Positions 24,675-37,200 of a DNA stretch of 64,000 nt are shown piece after piece. Origin of the DNA: Anastatus disparis (lineage: Eukaryota; Arthropoda; Insecta; Hymenoptera; Eupelmidae); NCBI GenBank assembly GCA_017163975.1, contig JAFFSR010000237.1:3100001-3164000 (forward strand), in the 5' to 3' direction. Numbering within the stretch: the stretch's first letter is position 1; the number at the start of each line of letters is the position of its first letter. Position numbers and translations under genes: made by a program. The notes under the pieces were generated by a model that saw only the letters and a program-made list of their open reading frames with translations, did no database searches and was not told the origin of the DNA.

Positions 24675-25325
24675 AATTGAAACGACTTATAGACCCTTGT
24701 TTCCTCTTATTACAATAGAAAGAACGTGGATTTTTTAAATGCTTATAAAAAATACACAATTGAAATTTTTTTTAGCTATTTAAGAAAACATAATAATTTT
24801 CTTTTGATTTTATAAAAACAATTTGTTTTTTTTTATTTACTGTTATGCTGTTTATTGCAATATAATTTTTCCAAAAAATAGTATCTAGTAGAAAAAGTAA
24901 TTAATTATTCATTCATTTTATACTTTTAAGTATAAAAACAACTTACATGAAAAAAAAAACGAAATTAATATGCTTACATAATTTTTTATTTTTATTTTTT
25001 ATTTTATTTAACGTCGCTGTATTTGAGCTATCATTGCGATGCTAATTAGCGACGGAGATCGTCAGTGTGTTTGTGAACTGCAGCACATGTAACGTCCAGC
25101 GGTGCTTGTATCAATCGGCTGCCAAGAGCGGGAATCGAACTCGGGACCTCGAGATTACGAATCCATCGCTCTACTGACTGAGCCACTGACGATCTCTACT
25201 TGTATCCAGGTTATAATAATTAGTAATTGTGAAAGCATAGTATAATTATTTTACTATTATGTAATCGTAATTATAACCATTTCTACAATAATTACCACAA
25301 GATAATATAGACTCTACATGTATTT
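24675..25325. repeat. Large inverted repeat, left arm
   Basis: The left arm pairs with 26735-27605 in reverse complement. Matching blocks include ACGACTTAT, TTTCCTCTTATTACAATAGA, TGGATTTTTTAAATGC, the SINE, and TAATTATAACCATTTCTACA. The arms differ by many point changes, and a 209-bp insertion is present only in the right arm. Confidence 0.8.
24998..25197 (-). mobile_element. tRNA-derived SINE, copy 4 (in left arm of inverted repeat)
   Basis: Reverse-orientation copy with tail ATTTAACGTCGCTGTATTTG at the left, B box GGGAATCGAACTCGGGACC and A box CTACTGACTGAGCCACTGAC. It is the partner of copy 5 in the opposite arm. Confidence 0.88.
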
Positions 25326-25732
25326 AGAAATTTTATTTGTAGAATATTATTTTTAATAATTGATGAACCAGTAATAAGAAACAATTAATTATTTAATTAT
25401 AAACTTCATAACAATAGCTAACTTATCTGGATATATTCCTGTCTAACACAGTAAAATCATAATATGTAACACATAACCCACATATCGGAGTTTCGCTTTT
25501 ACTATCTTATATTTTAAATATTAAATGTATATTTCAGTAAAATTACAAAAAAAGATAGTAATCTTTGTACTTGAATATTTAAACAAAAACCAAAGAGAAC
25601 ATTAAATAAGTATTTAATGAGTATTGTTTATTTATCAATATAGTTTCATGAATGAATACGGAACAGTTGAGCAATGAAAAAATATAAAAGAAGAAAAAAA
25701 GTTTTTCCTTTTAAGAGGTATCAATCACTTAC

Positions 25733-25812
25733 CGTGACAATCTCAAGGGGGAAACAGTATCTGTTTTTATCGAGCATTTCATCGACTCGTTCGAGAAGAG
25801 ATATTGCAATAG
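25733..25812 (-). other. Isolated exon-like segment, 80 nt, minus strand
   Basis: Between a good acceptor (TATAACAG, ending at 25813) and a strong donor (GTAAGTG, starting at 25732) lies an 80-base open segment of normal codon use. It reads IAISLLERVDEMLDKNRYCF, then PLEIVT. GC content is well above its surroundings. It lies in the 1.4-kb spacer of the inverted repeat. I do not recognise the peptide and found no neighbouring exon. It could be one exon of a gene with distant exons, or a captured host exon. Confidence 0.4.
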
Positions 25813-26864
25813 CTGTTATATATGGTAATATGTAATTAAGTATATGAAATAAAGTGTATTTATCTGTTAAATAGAATCATTAATTTTAAGAATTTTTAAT
25901 AAATAAAGATCTTTTATTTATATGGTAAATATGATAATTGTCCGTATGATTAAATGCACATAGTTTTTTAAATAATCTGTACACTAGTATTTGAAATATA
26001 ATGAAAAATTTATTATTACTAAAAATAATATTTTTTGTATTTCGAATAGTGAAAAATCCAAAATAAGACAATGCTATAAATTATTGATTATAAGAAGATT
26101 TTAATTTCTTTAATGTCTTTAAAAAATAAGAAAATGAGCTTCAGGTATTGAGTAGTAAGTTAAATAGATAAAATGGAGTATTCTTAGAACATAAATGATT
26201 TTTATCCTCTTGAACGGAGAATCGGTATGAAAAAATTAGATTCAACAACGCTGATTGAAATAGATAAAATTAATTATTTTTTATATTTTATGTTATGCAA
26301 TTATAAAGTTTCATTTATGTTCTTTTTTTATCATAGTAACAATTTAAAAGAAGAGTTTAAAAGAAAAGCGTAAAAATAAAATCTTTAAAAAAAAATTTTT
26401 TTATTTTGCTCTTTAATGTTAACTTTAATCCGTTTAGTTTTGTACTAATTTAATATTGAATTGAATGAGTTTTGACGAGTTTATGAGTGTACGTTAATTT
26501 GTTTATTGTATTCAGTTTTAAAACTGTTAAATGGTAGTATAAACATTAAGATTACCAATCGATTATTTACTTTTACAGTCTCTACTTTATGAGAAAAACC
26601 ATAATCAGAACTATAGTCATATACTACATTCAGCCTATAGTAATTACTTATAGAAAAATTGTAATAAACTATAATTATTCCGTAATACTGTAATCGACAA
26701 TTATAACCAGTAGTATATAATTATCAGCCACACATAATTAGAGTCTATAATCTTGTGGTAATTATTGTAGAAATGGTTATAATTATATAATAGTGAAATA
26801 ATTATAATTTACTATGATTTTGCTATAAGTTATTATTATAAGCTGGATACAGTACACCTAAACT

Positions 26865-27068
26865 AGAGGTCGTCAGTGGCTCAGTCAGTAGAGCGATGGA
26901 TTCATAATCTCCAAGTTCCGAGTTCGAATCCTGCTCGCAGCCGATTGATACAAGCACCTCTGTACGTTACATGTGCTGAAGTTCACAAGCACACTTGAAA
27001 ACCTTCGTCGCTAATTAGCACCGCAATAATAGACCAAATGCAGCGACGTTAAATAAAATTTAAAAAAA
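26865..27068 (+). mobile_element. tRNA-derived SINE, copy 5 (in right arm of inverted repeat)
   Basis: A box GGCTCAGTCAGTAGAGCGAT, B box GAGTTCGAATCCT, the body, and the tail CGTCGCTAATTAGCACCGC to CAGCGACGTTAAATAAAATT. It sits at the same relative position as copy 4, so one insertion preceded the duplication and inversion. Confidence 0.88.
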
Positions 27069-27284
27069 ATTTTATAATTATTCATTCTTGAAGGTTTGAC
27101 TTTGCTTTTTTTTAAAGTGAATCGTTTTTATATTTAAAAATATACAGTGAATAAATAATTAATTACTTTTTTAACTAAATACTATTTTTCGGAAAAATTA
27201 TATTGCAATAAACAGCATAACAGTAAATAAAAATAGTCAAATCTTTTTTTATAAATTCACAAGAAAATTATTATGTTTTCTTAA

Positions 27285-27493
27285 GGGAATTTAATATAAC
27301 GACGTTACAGTTTTCCAAATTTTTTATTCTTAATCCTAAAGTTTTAAAAATATCTCTATATTATAGCCTTCCATTTTTACTAATAAAAAGTCTAATTTAA
27401 AAATATTTCAAAAAATTTTTGAATAATGATTAAAAATTTGGAAAACCGCAATGTCGGTAACTATGTATGAATCATATACCCTATTACATCCTC
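27285..27493. mobile_element. TTAA-flanked MITE inside the right arm
   Basis: TTAA at 27281-27284 and 27494-27497 flank 209 bp. The inner inverted similarity is CGACGTTACAGTTTTCCAAA against the complement of TTTGGAAAACCGCAATGTCG. The left arm has a single uninterrupted TTAA at 24780-24783, the empty site. Confidence 0.75.
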
Positions 27494-27605
27494 TTAAATA
27501 ACTAAAAAAAATTTCAATTATCCATTTTCTATGTGCATTTAAAAAATCCACATCCCTTCTATTGTAATAAGAGGAAACAGAGGTCGATAAGTCGTTTCTC
27601 GAAAC

Positions 27606-28228
27606 AAGTATCATACGATATTTTTTCGCAATACTTTCAACCCTCTAGCTCCATCTTTCGCTGTACCCTTGTAACGAAAATCCCCATTATATTGCACTAC
27701 AAAAGACAGAGAGAAAAAAAAACCAAGTAAATTCACCCCCGCATTGCCATTAAACTAAAAGCGACTTGCGCACTTACCGCACCGACACACACAACATAAG
27801 GAGAGGGGCGCGATCTTGCGCTCTCTTTGCAAACACGTAAACCAACACATCTGCAACGAGAAAATTTCTTCCTCGTACGTACACGCTCAACATACTCAAG
27901 TCCGAGCAAAATCAATATCGTCGCAGGCGCACTTGTTTTTAAAGCTTCTTCTCTATTAGTAAGAAAGAGAGAGCTTTATGCGAAATATCTAACACTATGT
28001 AGAAAGGTACGAGTTTTTCTATCTGTTTTACCTTTTCTCTCTCGCGCTAAGTAATACAGAAAACTTTAGAAAAAGACGAAAGATCGACTGAAGTAAGAAA
28101 GAGAGAGAAGTGTATTTTTTTTTTTTAGATAGAAGAGGAAGTTGCAGCAGCAGCCAGGCCGCCCCTGTGTGCGTTCAGCCTGCCCATTTTTATTTAACAT
28201 CCAAGATTTTTCTATAAAAAAGCGGGAT
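27606..28228 (+). promoter_or_regulatory. Aplip1 promoter and 5' UTR region
   Basis: The sequence turns GC-richer and CpG-containing (27740-27960), then purine-rich (27960-28140), just before the Aplip1 start codon. This fits a broad insect promoter plus 5' leader. No TATA box is well placed. Open frames here on both strands lack recognisable products. Confidence 0.4.
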
Positions 28229-31200
28229 ATGGCTGACACCGAATTCGAGGAGTTTCGTTATTATTTCGAAAGATTGCCACAACATTTAAAAGCACCTATT
28301 TCCAATTACACGTAAGTCATACTTTAGAATACTTCAATTTTTCCTTCCTCTTTTTTTCGGGGTAACCTTTATTAGCTTCGCGTATAGTGTATAGAACGTT
28401 TCGTTGATGAAGTGACGGTTTATAGGTTTTTTTTAGTCTTACATTGACTGTAGTTTCGCGCGCTTGCTTTTTTTTTATTTATTTATTTGTTTAGTTTTGC
28501 CTTTTTTTCACAACTACAAAGCTGACGATCGAGGGCCTTAGATAATGTCGTTTTACGAAATATTTAAGATCTGCTTTCTTGTTTATTATGCTTGTTGGAC
28601 CATTTGATGTAGGTAAGCCAGACTTGAGCCTGAGCTCATCTACTTGTGTGTTTCTAACATTTTATTTCTTATTTTGGTTGTCTTTTCGTTTTAAATAATT
28701 ATGATCTTTTTTTATTTTCTTCAATTCTCTTTGTTTTGTTCAACTTCAATTTTGACAAAAGTTTCTTGGTTTTGTCTCTCACGTGTACCCATTATTATTC
28801 AAAAGTGCAAATAATATAATAAAGAAGTTATTTGTTATCGATATAGACGTCCCCTTTTTGACATATGTATAGACAGAAACACACAAAAGTTAGTTATCTT
28901 AATACGAGAAAATTTTAAATATTTTAAAATTTTTTAGTAGAATAGACGTAGCTATGGTAAGACACATCATGAATTCTTAAACCTAGCGACCTGAAAACCC
29001 CTGCTGCAAATTGCATGTGTACTTTTAGTTTAAAAAAAAAAAGAAAGGTAAAAGTAAAAAAAAATAATTTTTCTAAAATTCTACACCGTTCATCCCACGG
29101 TAAGATATGAGTTTTGGGTAACCATGTCACGTGATACGAGATAAAAAAAGAGCCTACTATAAACTGCAGTTGTAATGTAAAAATAGTGTCTTTCGCGTAA
29201 ATTTTCTACTTCAACCCTTTCCTCTCTCTTTTTTTCCACGATACGTACACGAGCACATCAATAATACAACGCATACACACCTACACCCCCCTTGAATGCA
29301 TCTGTATACGTGTATGTGGAACCTTCGTAGATCCTTTTTTTTTCTCTCCTTATATACTTCCTGCTCGCGTGAAATATATCACCCGACTATATAGTAGTGG
29401 AGAAACTTTAAAAAAAAAGAGAGAAAAAATAATAAAAAAAAGGTACAACTATCGATTGACGAGGACAAGAGGGCTCTAGTTTTAAACAAATGTGCACAAC
29501 GTGCTTATGATATCGTACTCCTTTTACTCTTTTCATATATTTAACGTTCTTTTATGTTTTTCTTCTTCTTCTTGCAATGTATATATTTTGTATTTTTTTT
29601 TTTTAATGAATTGCCACTTCTTTGACGTCATTTAAGAGGAGTAGGAGTGTACTTATTATAATAAAACAATAAAGGCCTTTGAGTGGTATGTTTAGTTGAT
29701 GAAAACAGTTTATAACGACACATTGTGTTATACCCCTTTTTTTTCTTCTTCTTTGAAAGGTAAATTGTTCTTTTTTTTCCTCTCCTGTTTATCGATGAAA
29801 ATAGAACTTTTACGTGCAACAGGGTTTCCAGAGATTTTATAGTTATATGCATACGTTCGTGTGTGTATACGTATATTTAAAATGAAAAAATGTACGTAGG
29901 CTTGGATTTAAGTTTATAAGCTCATTTAGAGTTTAAGTGTCATTCTACTTAAGAGACTGTACAGGTTTGAGGATTAGGTTGTTATGTAATTTGCTTATTG
30001 TTGTAGTTTATTTTTATTTATTTTCGGATTACCGATACTCCATTGAGAACAACATTTATGATTAATATGTCAACACGTTTAGTTTTCGATTTTAGAAAGA
30101 GTACGTTTTTCCCTGGTTATTATTTATAATATTGTTGCGGGCAATACGTGACTTTATTGATATTCCTCAAAAGTCGGTCGCTTTTACGGTATTCCGATTA
30201 CTGTATTACTGGTTTTCTATGAATAACAGAATTTTTATATTTTTATATACTCTGACTGCGCATATAAAAACTTTTATGTTTTTTTTTCAGTTTATTTTAT
30301 AATTTAGTATGATATTATGTGTAGTAAAGTAATATAGTAGTGAATTACGGTGCGTTTTTTTATTAAAAACAGTTTTTTATTCTGAACACACATTTTTGAA
30401 TATATTTATAAGGATAGGTATTGATTTCGTATTTACAAAAGTATTATCTTTCTATTTTTCTAATATTTTCCAAGTCAAAAATAGATGAATATCGGATTAG
30501 AAACTTTTACTTTTGATTTACATAAAAACCGATACTTATAATAACCTGAATAATTTACCGTTGATTGTTTCACATTATTGATTTAATCCAAGATGTAATA
30601 TTTTTGGCCTTGAAATGCAATTCGAAATTATTAATCTTTGAAAAAAAGACGTATTCTCATAAAAAATCAATTTTGCATGTTGAATTGTTATTGTGACAGT
30701 CAGAATTTTTATTAAGAATATGTTTAAATTGCGTGTTTATTGCAAATGATTTAGCTTTAAAACCGAAAATTTTAAGATTGGTATATATTGTTAAAATGCA
30801 ATTGAAGTGATCGTATTTTATTTTTAAACGTTCTTACATAAAATGAATAAAACTAGCGAGAACTAGTTTCATAACTGTTAATTATTGATGTTATTAAAAA
30901 AATTTGCATAGTATATAAAATTTTTTTAATGATAACTCCAATCATAATTTCCCAAAATTTGTAAAAACAGAAAAAAAATCTAAAAAATCAATAATTTTTT
31001 AAAATTAATAAAATATTGTTGATCCTCATAACCTGAATTCTAAAAAGACTAATATTTTGATATTTGAACCAAATAATCCAACAGACTAGTACACGATGTC
31101 ATACTCGACGATTCGCCAACATCGTCGCAGGACAGCGAGGAAGTTACAAATGATAATAGAACAACCGAGGTACAAATCGGCGATTCCGAGGACGAGGAGG

Positions 31201-34200
31201 TCGTTGTTTTGCATAGGCACGAGGCACACAGCGGTCATAGCTCGGCTGATGACAGCGAGGATTGCGACCGAATGTGTTGCTCGTCAATTGTTGCCGATAG
31301 CGATTTCAGGTGATTATAATCATATTCATTGTTTAGGAAGTTTTTTCTTAAATTTGTCATTGATATGTTACATTCACAAAAAATGAAATATTTGGACAAA
31401 ACAAAACATATCTGATAGAAAATTAATCTTGATGAGGCTAGAAGATGCTAAATTGACATATTAATTTAGCATATCTGGATGGATTATTGTTTATTTTCTA
31501 CCAGAGGAATTATTTAAAATTGGAAAATTAAGTAATTTGCACTAAAATCAATCAATTTTGATTGATTGGTTATGGCTATTATTGAAATAGATTAAGCTTA
31601 CTTTTTTTCTGAGTGTATACATTACATGATAAATATTTAGATTTGAATTTAAGATTAGAATCCATCAATATCGAATATTTCATTTATTTTTGTAACTACT
31701 CAATATTAGATATTTACATTAGTGCATATAGCATGAAAATTGAATAATTGATCAATCTGATATTATTTATAAAAGTTTTCAATTTTAGAAATATTAATTT
31801 TAGAATAGCGTACGTTATAGATTTATAAAAACTCTAAAAATCATAATTATTTATGTAGAAAATAAATACTTTACATTTTTTGCTAGTCTTTTTTGCTACC
31901 ACAGTATTTTTAATAACTTTTTTAATATTGGTTAATTATCATGGGGATTCAGTTGACAAATAACATTTAGAAACATTTAACAGTAAACTAGAATTTAAAA
32001 ATTTAGATGTCATCTATTATATTTATAGTTTTATATTTTATTGCCTGTCGTTTAATATTTACATTGATAATAGCATTATTTTAGATTGCATAATGTTATT
32101 TTATAATGTAATAAGATTTTAGTTGTTACATGCACTAACACTTTATTTTCTTTTATATTAAATTTGAACGTTAAAATATCATAAAAGAATTATGTTTTAG
32201 AATTATTTTATTAATTATAATCATGTAATAAATATTTTTTTGAAAAAAATAGTTAGTTTTGTAATCTAAACGGAGAGAAAAGTCGAGTAAAAATTACAAT
32301 ACTTTATGGTAAATGACAAAGTGTTGTAATTTGTATAATATTTCAACGTAAACAACGAAGTATTGTAATTTTTACAAAAATCATTGTAACTTTTACTCAA
32401 TTATTCTCTTTGTGTACTTATGTGACATTAATCATTTTTATAATTTATATATTTTTAAACATCTTTGTCTTTAAAAATAATGTAATTTTCATTGTTTATT
32501 GCTCAATCAAACCACACAATAAAATTTTTAGCAAAACTGACAAAAAAATCTATTAAAAAAAAATAAAAATCTGATATTTACAGTAAAATCATATTTATCT
32601 AAAAATCAAAATTCATCAAAAAATGAAGCATGAAAACTCTAAAAATGTAGAATAGTAAGTAGTGTTTTTTTTCTTCTGTCTCTTTTGTCGTATCGCTATT
32701 GCATATTGGTGTAACATCTCATGTGTGATGTGGCGTGCGGGGGATGATGATGATGATGATGTTGAAAAAAATGAATGAAAAAAATAAAATAGCTTATTCG
32801 CCGGGCTAAGCAGCGGTGGAATAGTAAGCGTACATCGTAGCAATCGCGGCGGACGTGATAGCGTTATAAGCGACGTCGCTGACTCATGCTCATCGTTAAG
32901 CTCATGGCCGACACCGGAACATCAGCCGAGATCAAATATTAATCAACAATCACAGAATGGCACTGAACGCAAACGCAGACGATTGCCTGAGATACCTAAA
33001 AATAAAAAGTGTAAGTTATTTTCAGATTGGTTTTCTTTAATTTCAGCTTTTTTCCTTATTGTTATGTAATATGTGGATTCGTTTAGGGGATCATGTTTAT
33101 TGGATTTATTATTGATTGTGAGGAAATTAATTCTGATGAGATTATTACAGGGGAAAGCAGAATTAAGTGATCAAATAATATTGATTTTAGTTTGTTGATG
33201 TCACTTGAAAAATTTTTACTGACTCTTGTGAAATCTTATGAAAGATTGATGGCACATCAAATGTTAAAATAAAAATTTCTAAAATAAAATGTTAATAGTA
33301 ATGAAATGAAAAATATCGATTTTTAATTATGAAAAAAGAGATCGCTTATAAAATAGTAAAATATCCAACTTTTACTCTGAGCAATGTAAAAAAGCAAAAT
33401 ATCGATATATTATTTCCATCGCTTTTCAACCGCACTAACCGCCGCGCTGTTACCTCACATCGCAATATCAAGTACGTTAATATCGCTTATAAAATTAGCT
33501 TCTTATTTATGTACTTTCAGCTATTTGGTCAGTGTGAAATATTCAATAGGATTAAGTGAAAAGTAAAACCATAATCTCGTTAAATGCTCTGCAATTTCGT
33601 ATAAGTTGTTTACTTTATGAAGTATTTTGAAAAATAAAATTGTAATCCTTGAGTTTAATCTTCTTGTATGTAAATCGCGTGTAAAGTTTGTAAATTAGGA
33701 AATTTTGTTTGCAACAGTTGCAAATTTTTAAATAAGGTTAATGTTGTTAATAAAGAAATTATTGGTTAGAAATTGGATATTTTGACGCGTGTGTTTAATT
33801 AAAACTTTTTAAAATTTAAAAGAAATTTTTTTATGGTAAAAAAAGGATTGCACGTTGGTGATAATTATTTTATTGATGAAACAAATTTAGGAGAGAAAAA
33901 TAAGACCGTGAGCGGAATTTAAAGTGAGGATATTTCATTCTCTAGACTTTTACGTTATCAATTACCCCACCGGGAGCCATATCAGTCGATATTCTTCCTT
34001 TCCTTGATACTTCTTCTATTTTCGTTTTTAGAAATTTAAAACCCCTTCGTTCGGTATCTACATATTAGATTCTATTTCTTTTTCTCCTAATATTGATTTT
34101 AATGTATGTAAAAAAAATTAAATTTGTAACTTAACCACTGATTGATAAATATTTGAGATATTTTTTTTCTATAAAATATTATTATTAACGTAACTTAATC

Positions 34201-37200
34201 ATTCAAAGCACCATACAAATCAAGAGTTAAAAAATAGACTTGAAAAATCTCAAGTTTGAAAGTTTTAAATTAAGATGTGCCAAATTCATAGATTTTAAAT
34301 AATAATATAATAATTTTAACAACAATAAATTAAAATAATAAAATTTCATTTTTTTATTGAAATCTAGCATTATCGTGTCCCTTGTCAATGCAATCATCAC
34401 CATCGCTAGCTGAGGAACTTGATGCGGCAACGGCAGCAGCAGCGGTGGCATCGATTACAAACTCATCAAATATTAATTTTAATAATAATAATAACAGACC
34501 ACATTTAATATTCCGAAAGTGCCATGGTAATTTACGACACGAGGACAGTTCACCGGACAGTGAACGTATGGCCACAGATAGCGGACATTCGACTGCTCAT
34601 TCACCGGATAATGGACCTAAAAGCGTATCGCCGATACCCTGTAGCTCATTGCAAAATATTGATTCTGTGTCGCCTGATAGTACTCCAGGTATGTTAAAGA
34701 TTGCTTTTCTTTTGTGCTCAGTAAAATTTAGTTGGAGGTTTTAACTCTGTTAAAATTTTTAAGATGTATGTAAAGAAAAAATCAATAGTTTTTCTTTTTT
34801 ACATTAATCCCATTCCTTAATAATTATTTTGATTGTTTGCGTGAATCAAAAATGTTAAAACTATTTTTATCATCTAATCCTACTGAATTCTTATAATAGT
34901 GAAATCTATATATATATTTGTAATTTATTTGTTAGAAAAAGGGTCACAATGATTTGGGCGTTTACTTAACCCGATCTTTCTCATGTAGACGCCCACGTTG
35001 GAATTCTTTCACTAAAAAAATAAACGATTCATTTGAGATTATCCAAACTTTTAAATAATTTGAGTAAATATTAACATATTTAATCAAGCATTTAAACTTC
35101 ATTTGATTATTATACTTTTGAAAAATAAATTTACAATAAAATGTATTGAGGTGCTTTTTTACATTATCTAAAAGATAGCAAATATATATTTAAATAACAA
35201 AAGATAGAAAAAAAAATTTTTTTTAATTACAAACTTTTTAGAATCATATAAAGTTTTCAAACTCCTAAAACCGTAAAATACAACTAATATAAGGGTTTAT
35301 ATCAACGTCACTTTCACGCTCGTCGCACAAACGAATTCTGTCGCCGTATAGTCGAAGACGTTTTTGCCTTTGGCTAAAAGATATACAGTCATATCATATA
35401 CACAAAAGCGTCTATCTCGATAGGCTTTTGCTTGGTAATAGTATATGTAATCGAAAGGGAGATTGACTAACAAGTGTAATGTAAGGGCTACCGCCCACTA
35501 TATATGACCTTTGTTATAAAGTATAGTTCAAATAGGGAGTGTAGCAATAAACTTGAATTTTCGAGATTTATTTTTTTTAAAGTAAAATATTTTAACTTTA
35601 TTTTCTTTTTAATATTTATTACAAAAAAATATTTGAATAAAATCATAAGAAAATATGTTATATGTAGAGATATATGATTTTTATTAGGCTTTTACTATAC
35701 ATAATAAATCAATTTTAAAATTTTTAATAAATTCATGAAAAATTTATCAATTATTTTATTATTTTAAGTCTTTCAAATTTAATTTCTTCATGAGAATTAA
35801 AACTAAATTGATATGTTCTATAATTTTGTATAAATTTTCTTTACACGACTAGACAAACTGGAACCAATTGAGCTTGTTAGTGTCCTCCTTTATGGTACAT
35901 AGAATTTCTTAGTAGAAACAAATCGATAGGACAAGTAACTTTTAATGCTACTTTAATTTACTATTTATATTTTGTAAAGTGATATATACTCTTGGCTTCT
36001 AGAAAAGCTAATTTATCGATTATTACATAAACTGAAAAAATAAAAAAAATAAAATAATTTAAGCCAAATTTAATTGTATAGTGTTCAATGGTAGTTAAGG
36101 AAGTTAAAAAAGCACATCATATGTTTTCTTTTTAAAATTATTATAATTTTAAAAAATATTGTTCAAAAAACTTTCGTATTTTTTAAAATGTTGTAATAAA
36201 ACAAATGGAATCTCATTATCTTAAGAGCTTCTTATATATGTTTTAAACATAAAAATGAATGAAAATAAAAAAAATGTATTTTAGGAAGCGGTGGAGTTCC
36301 TTTTACGCAGCTGGAACTGCTCGAAGCGACACATCGAGGACTTCACAAATTTATACCGAGACATCGCGATGAGATAGATTTAGAGATTGGAGATCCAATT
36401 TATGTACAGAAAGAAGCCGACGACTTGTGGTGCGAAGGTTGGTAAATAACATTTTTCATACTATATTTTTATATGTTAATAAAAAATTAGTTTTTTTTTT
36501 TATTAAAGTAAAATCAATTCAGATAACTAAAATCAATAACTTTAACAAAAAATTCTTTATTTGTTAATAATTCATGACAAATGTTTTTTCTATACTTGTT
36601 CATCATTTACTGTATTGATAAAAAAACTGACCAGGACAGATCCAGGCCTCCAAATCATGGATTTTGCTTAAACTTTGAGATGAGTTTTTAGGGGTTGTAA
36701 TTTGAAAAAAAATAAAATTTTAGACCTTAACTCGTTGAAAAATTAAATTTATTGATATTTTTAGATTCACTTTAAGAAAATATTGAAATAGACACTATTT
36801 CTCAAACCCTTCCTTAATCCAAATAGATAAAATTAAGCTGGAAGAAACGAGCTTTCATTTGCTTTTTGCAGATTTAAAATATTCTTTTTTCTTTATACGT
36901 TATAAAATTTTACGATAACGCATAAAAAAATGTAAGAGATTAGGCAAAATTGGAGCTAAAAATTCGATGCATTGTCAAAAATAGCGTTCATTTCAATACT
37001 TTTTTAGAATTAATCTAAAAATATCGTTAACTTTATATTTTAATCGTCCTATGCTTTAAAGTTTTGTTTCCCTCCATTTTTCGTCACTTGAAAATTAATC
37101 TCAAAGTTTGAGCAAAATCCATAATCCGGAGACTTGGGTCTCTTTTACCGAGTAAATTAAAAAAAAAAACAAGCTAATAAATAAAATAAAAGAAAAAATA

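Larger units (their letters stand above)
26735..27605. repeat. Large inverted repeat, right arm
   Basis: Reverse-complement partner of 24675-25325. It carries the same flanking blocks and a SINE at the same relative place, plus a TTAA-flanked insertion at 27285-27493 that the left arm lacks. Confidence 0.8.

Noticed and set aside
27408..27915. Open frames on both strands before Aplip1
   Set aside because: They fall in the right arm of the inverted repeat, its MITE and the promoter region; the products resemble no family I know.
31096..31386. Plus-strand open frame with an Arg-rich product
   Set aside because: It is a wrong-frame reading of the second Aplip1 exon running into intron; the exon's phase-2 frame gives the acidic JIP-type sequence.
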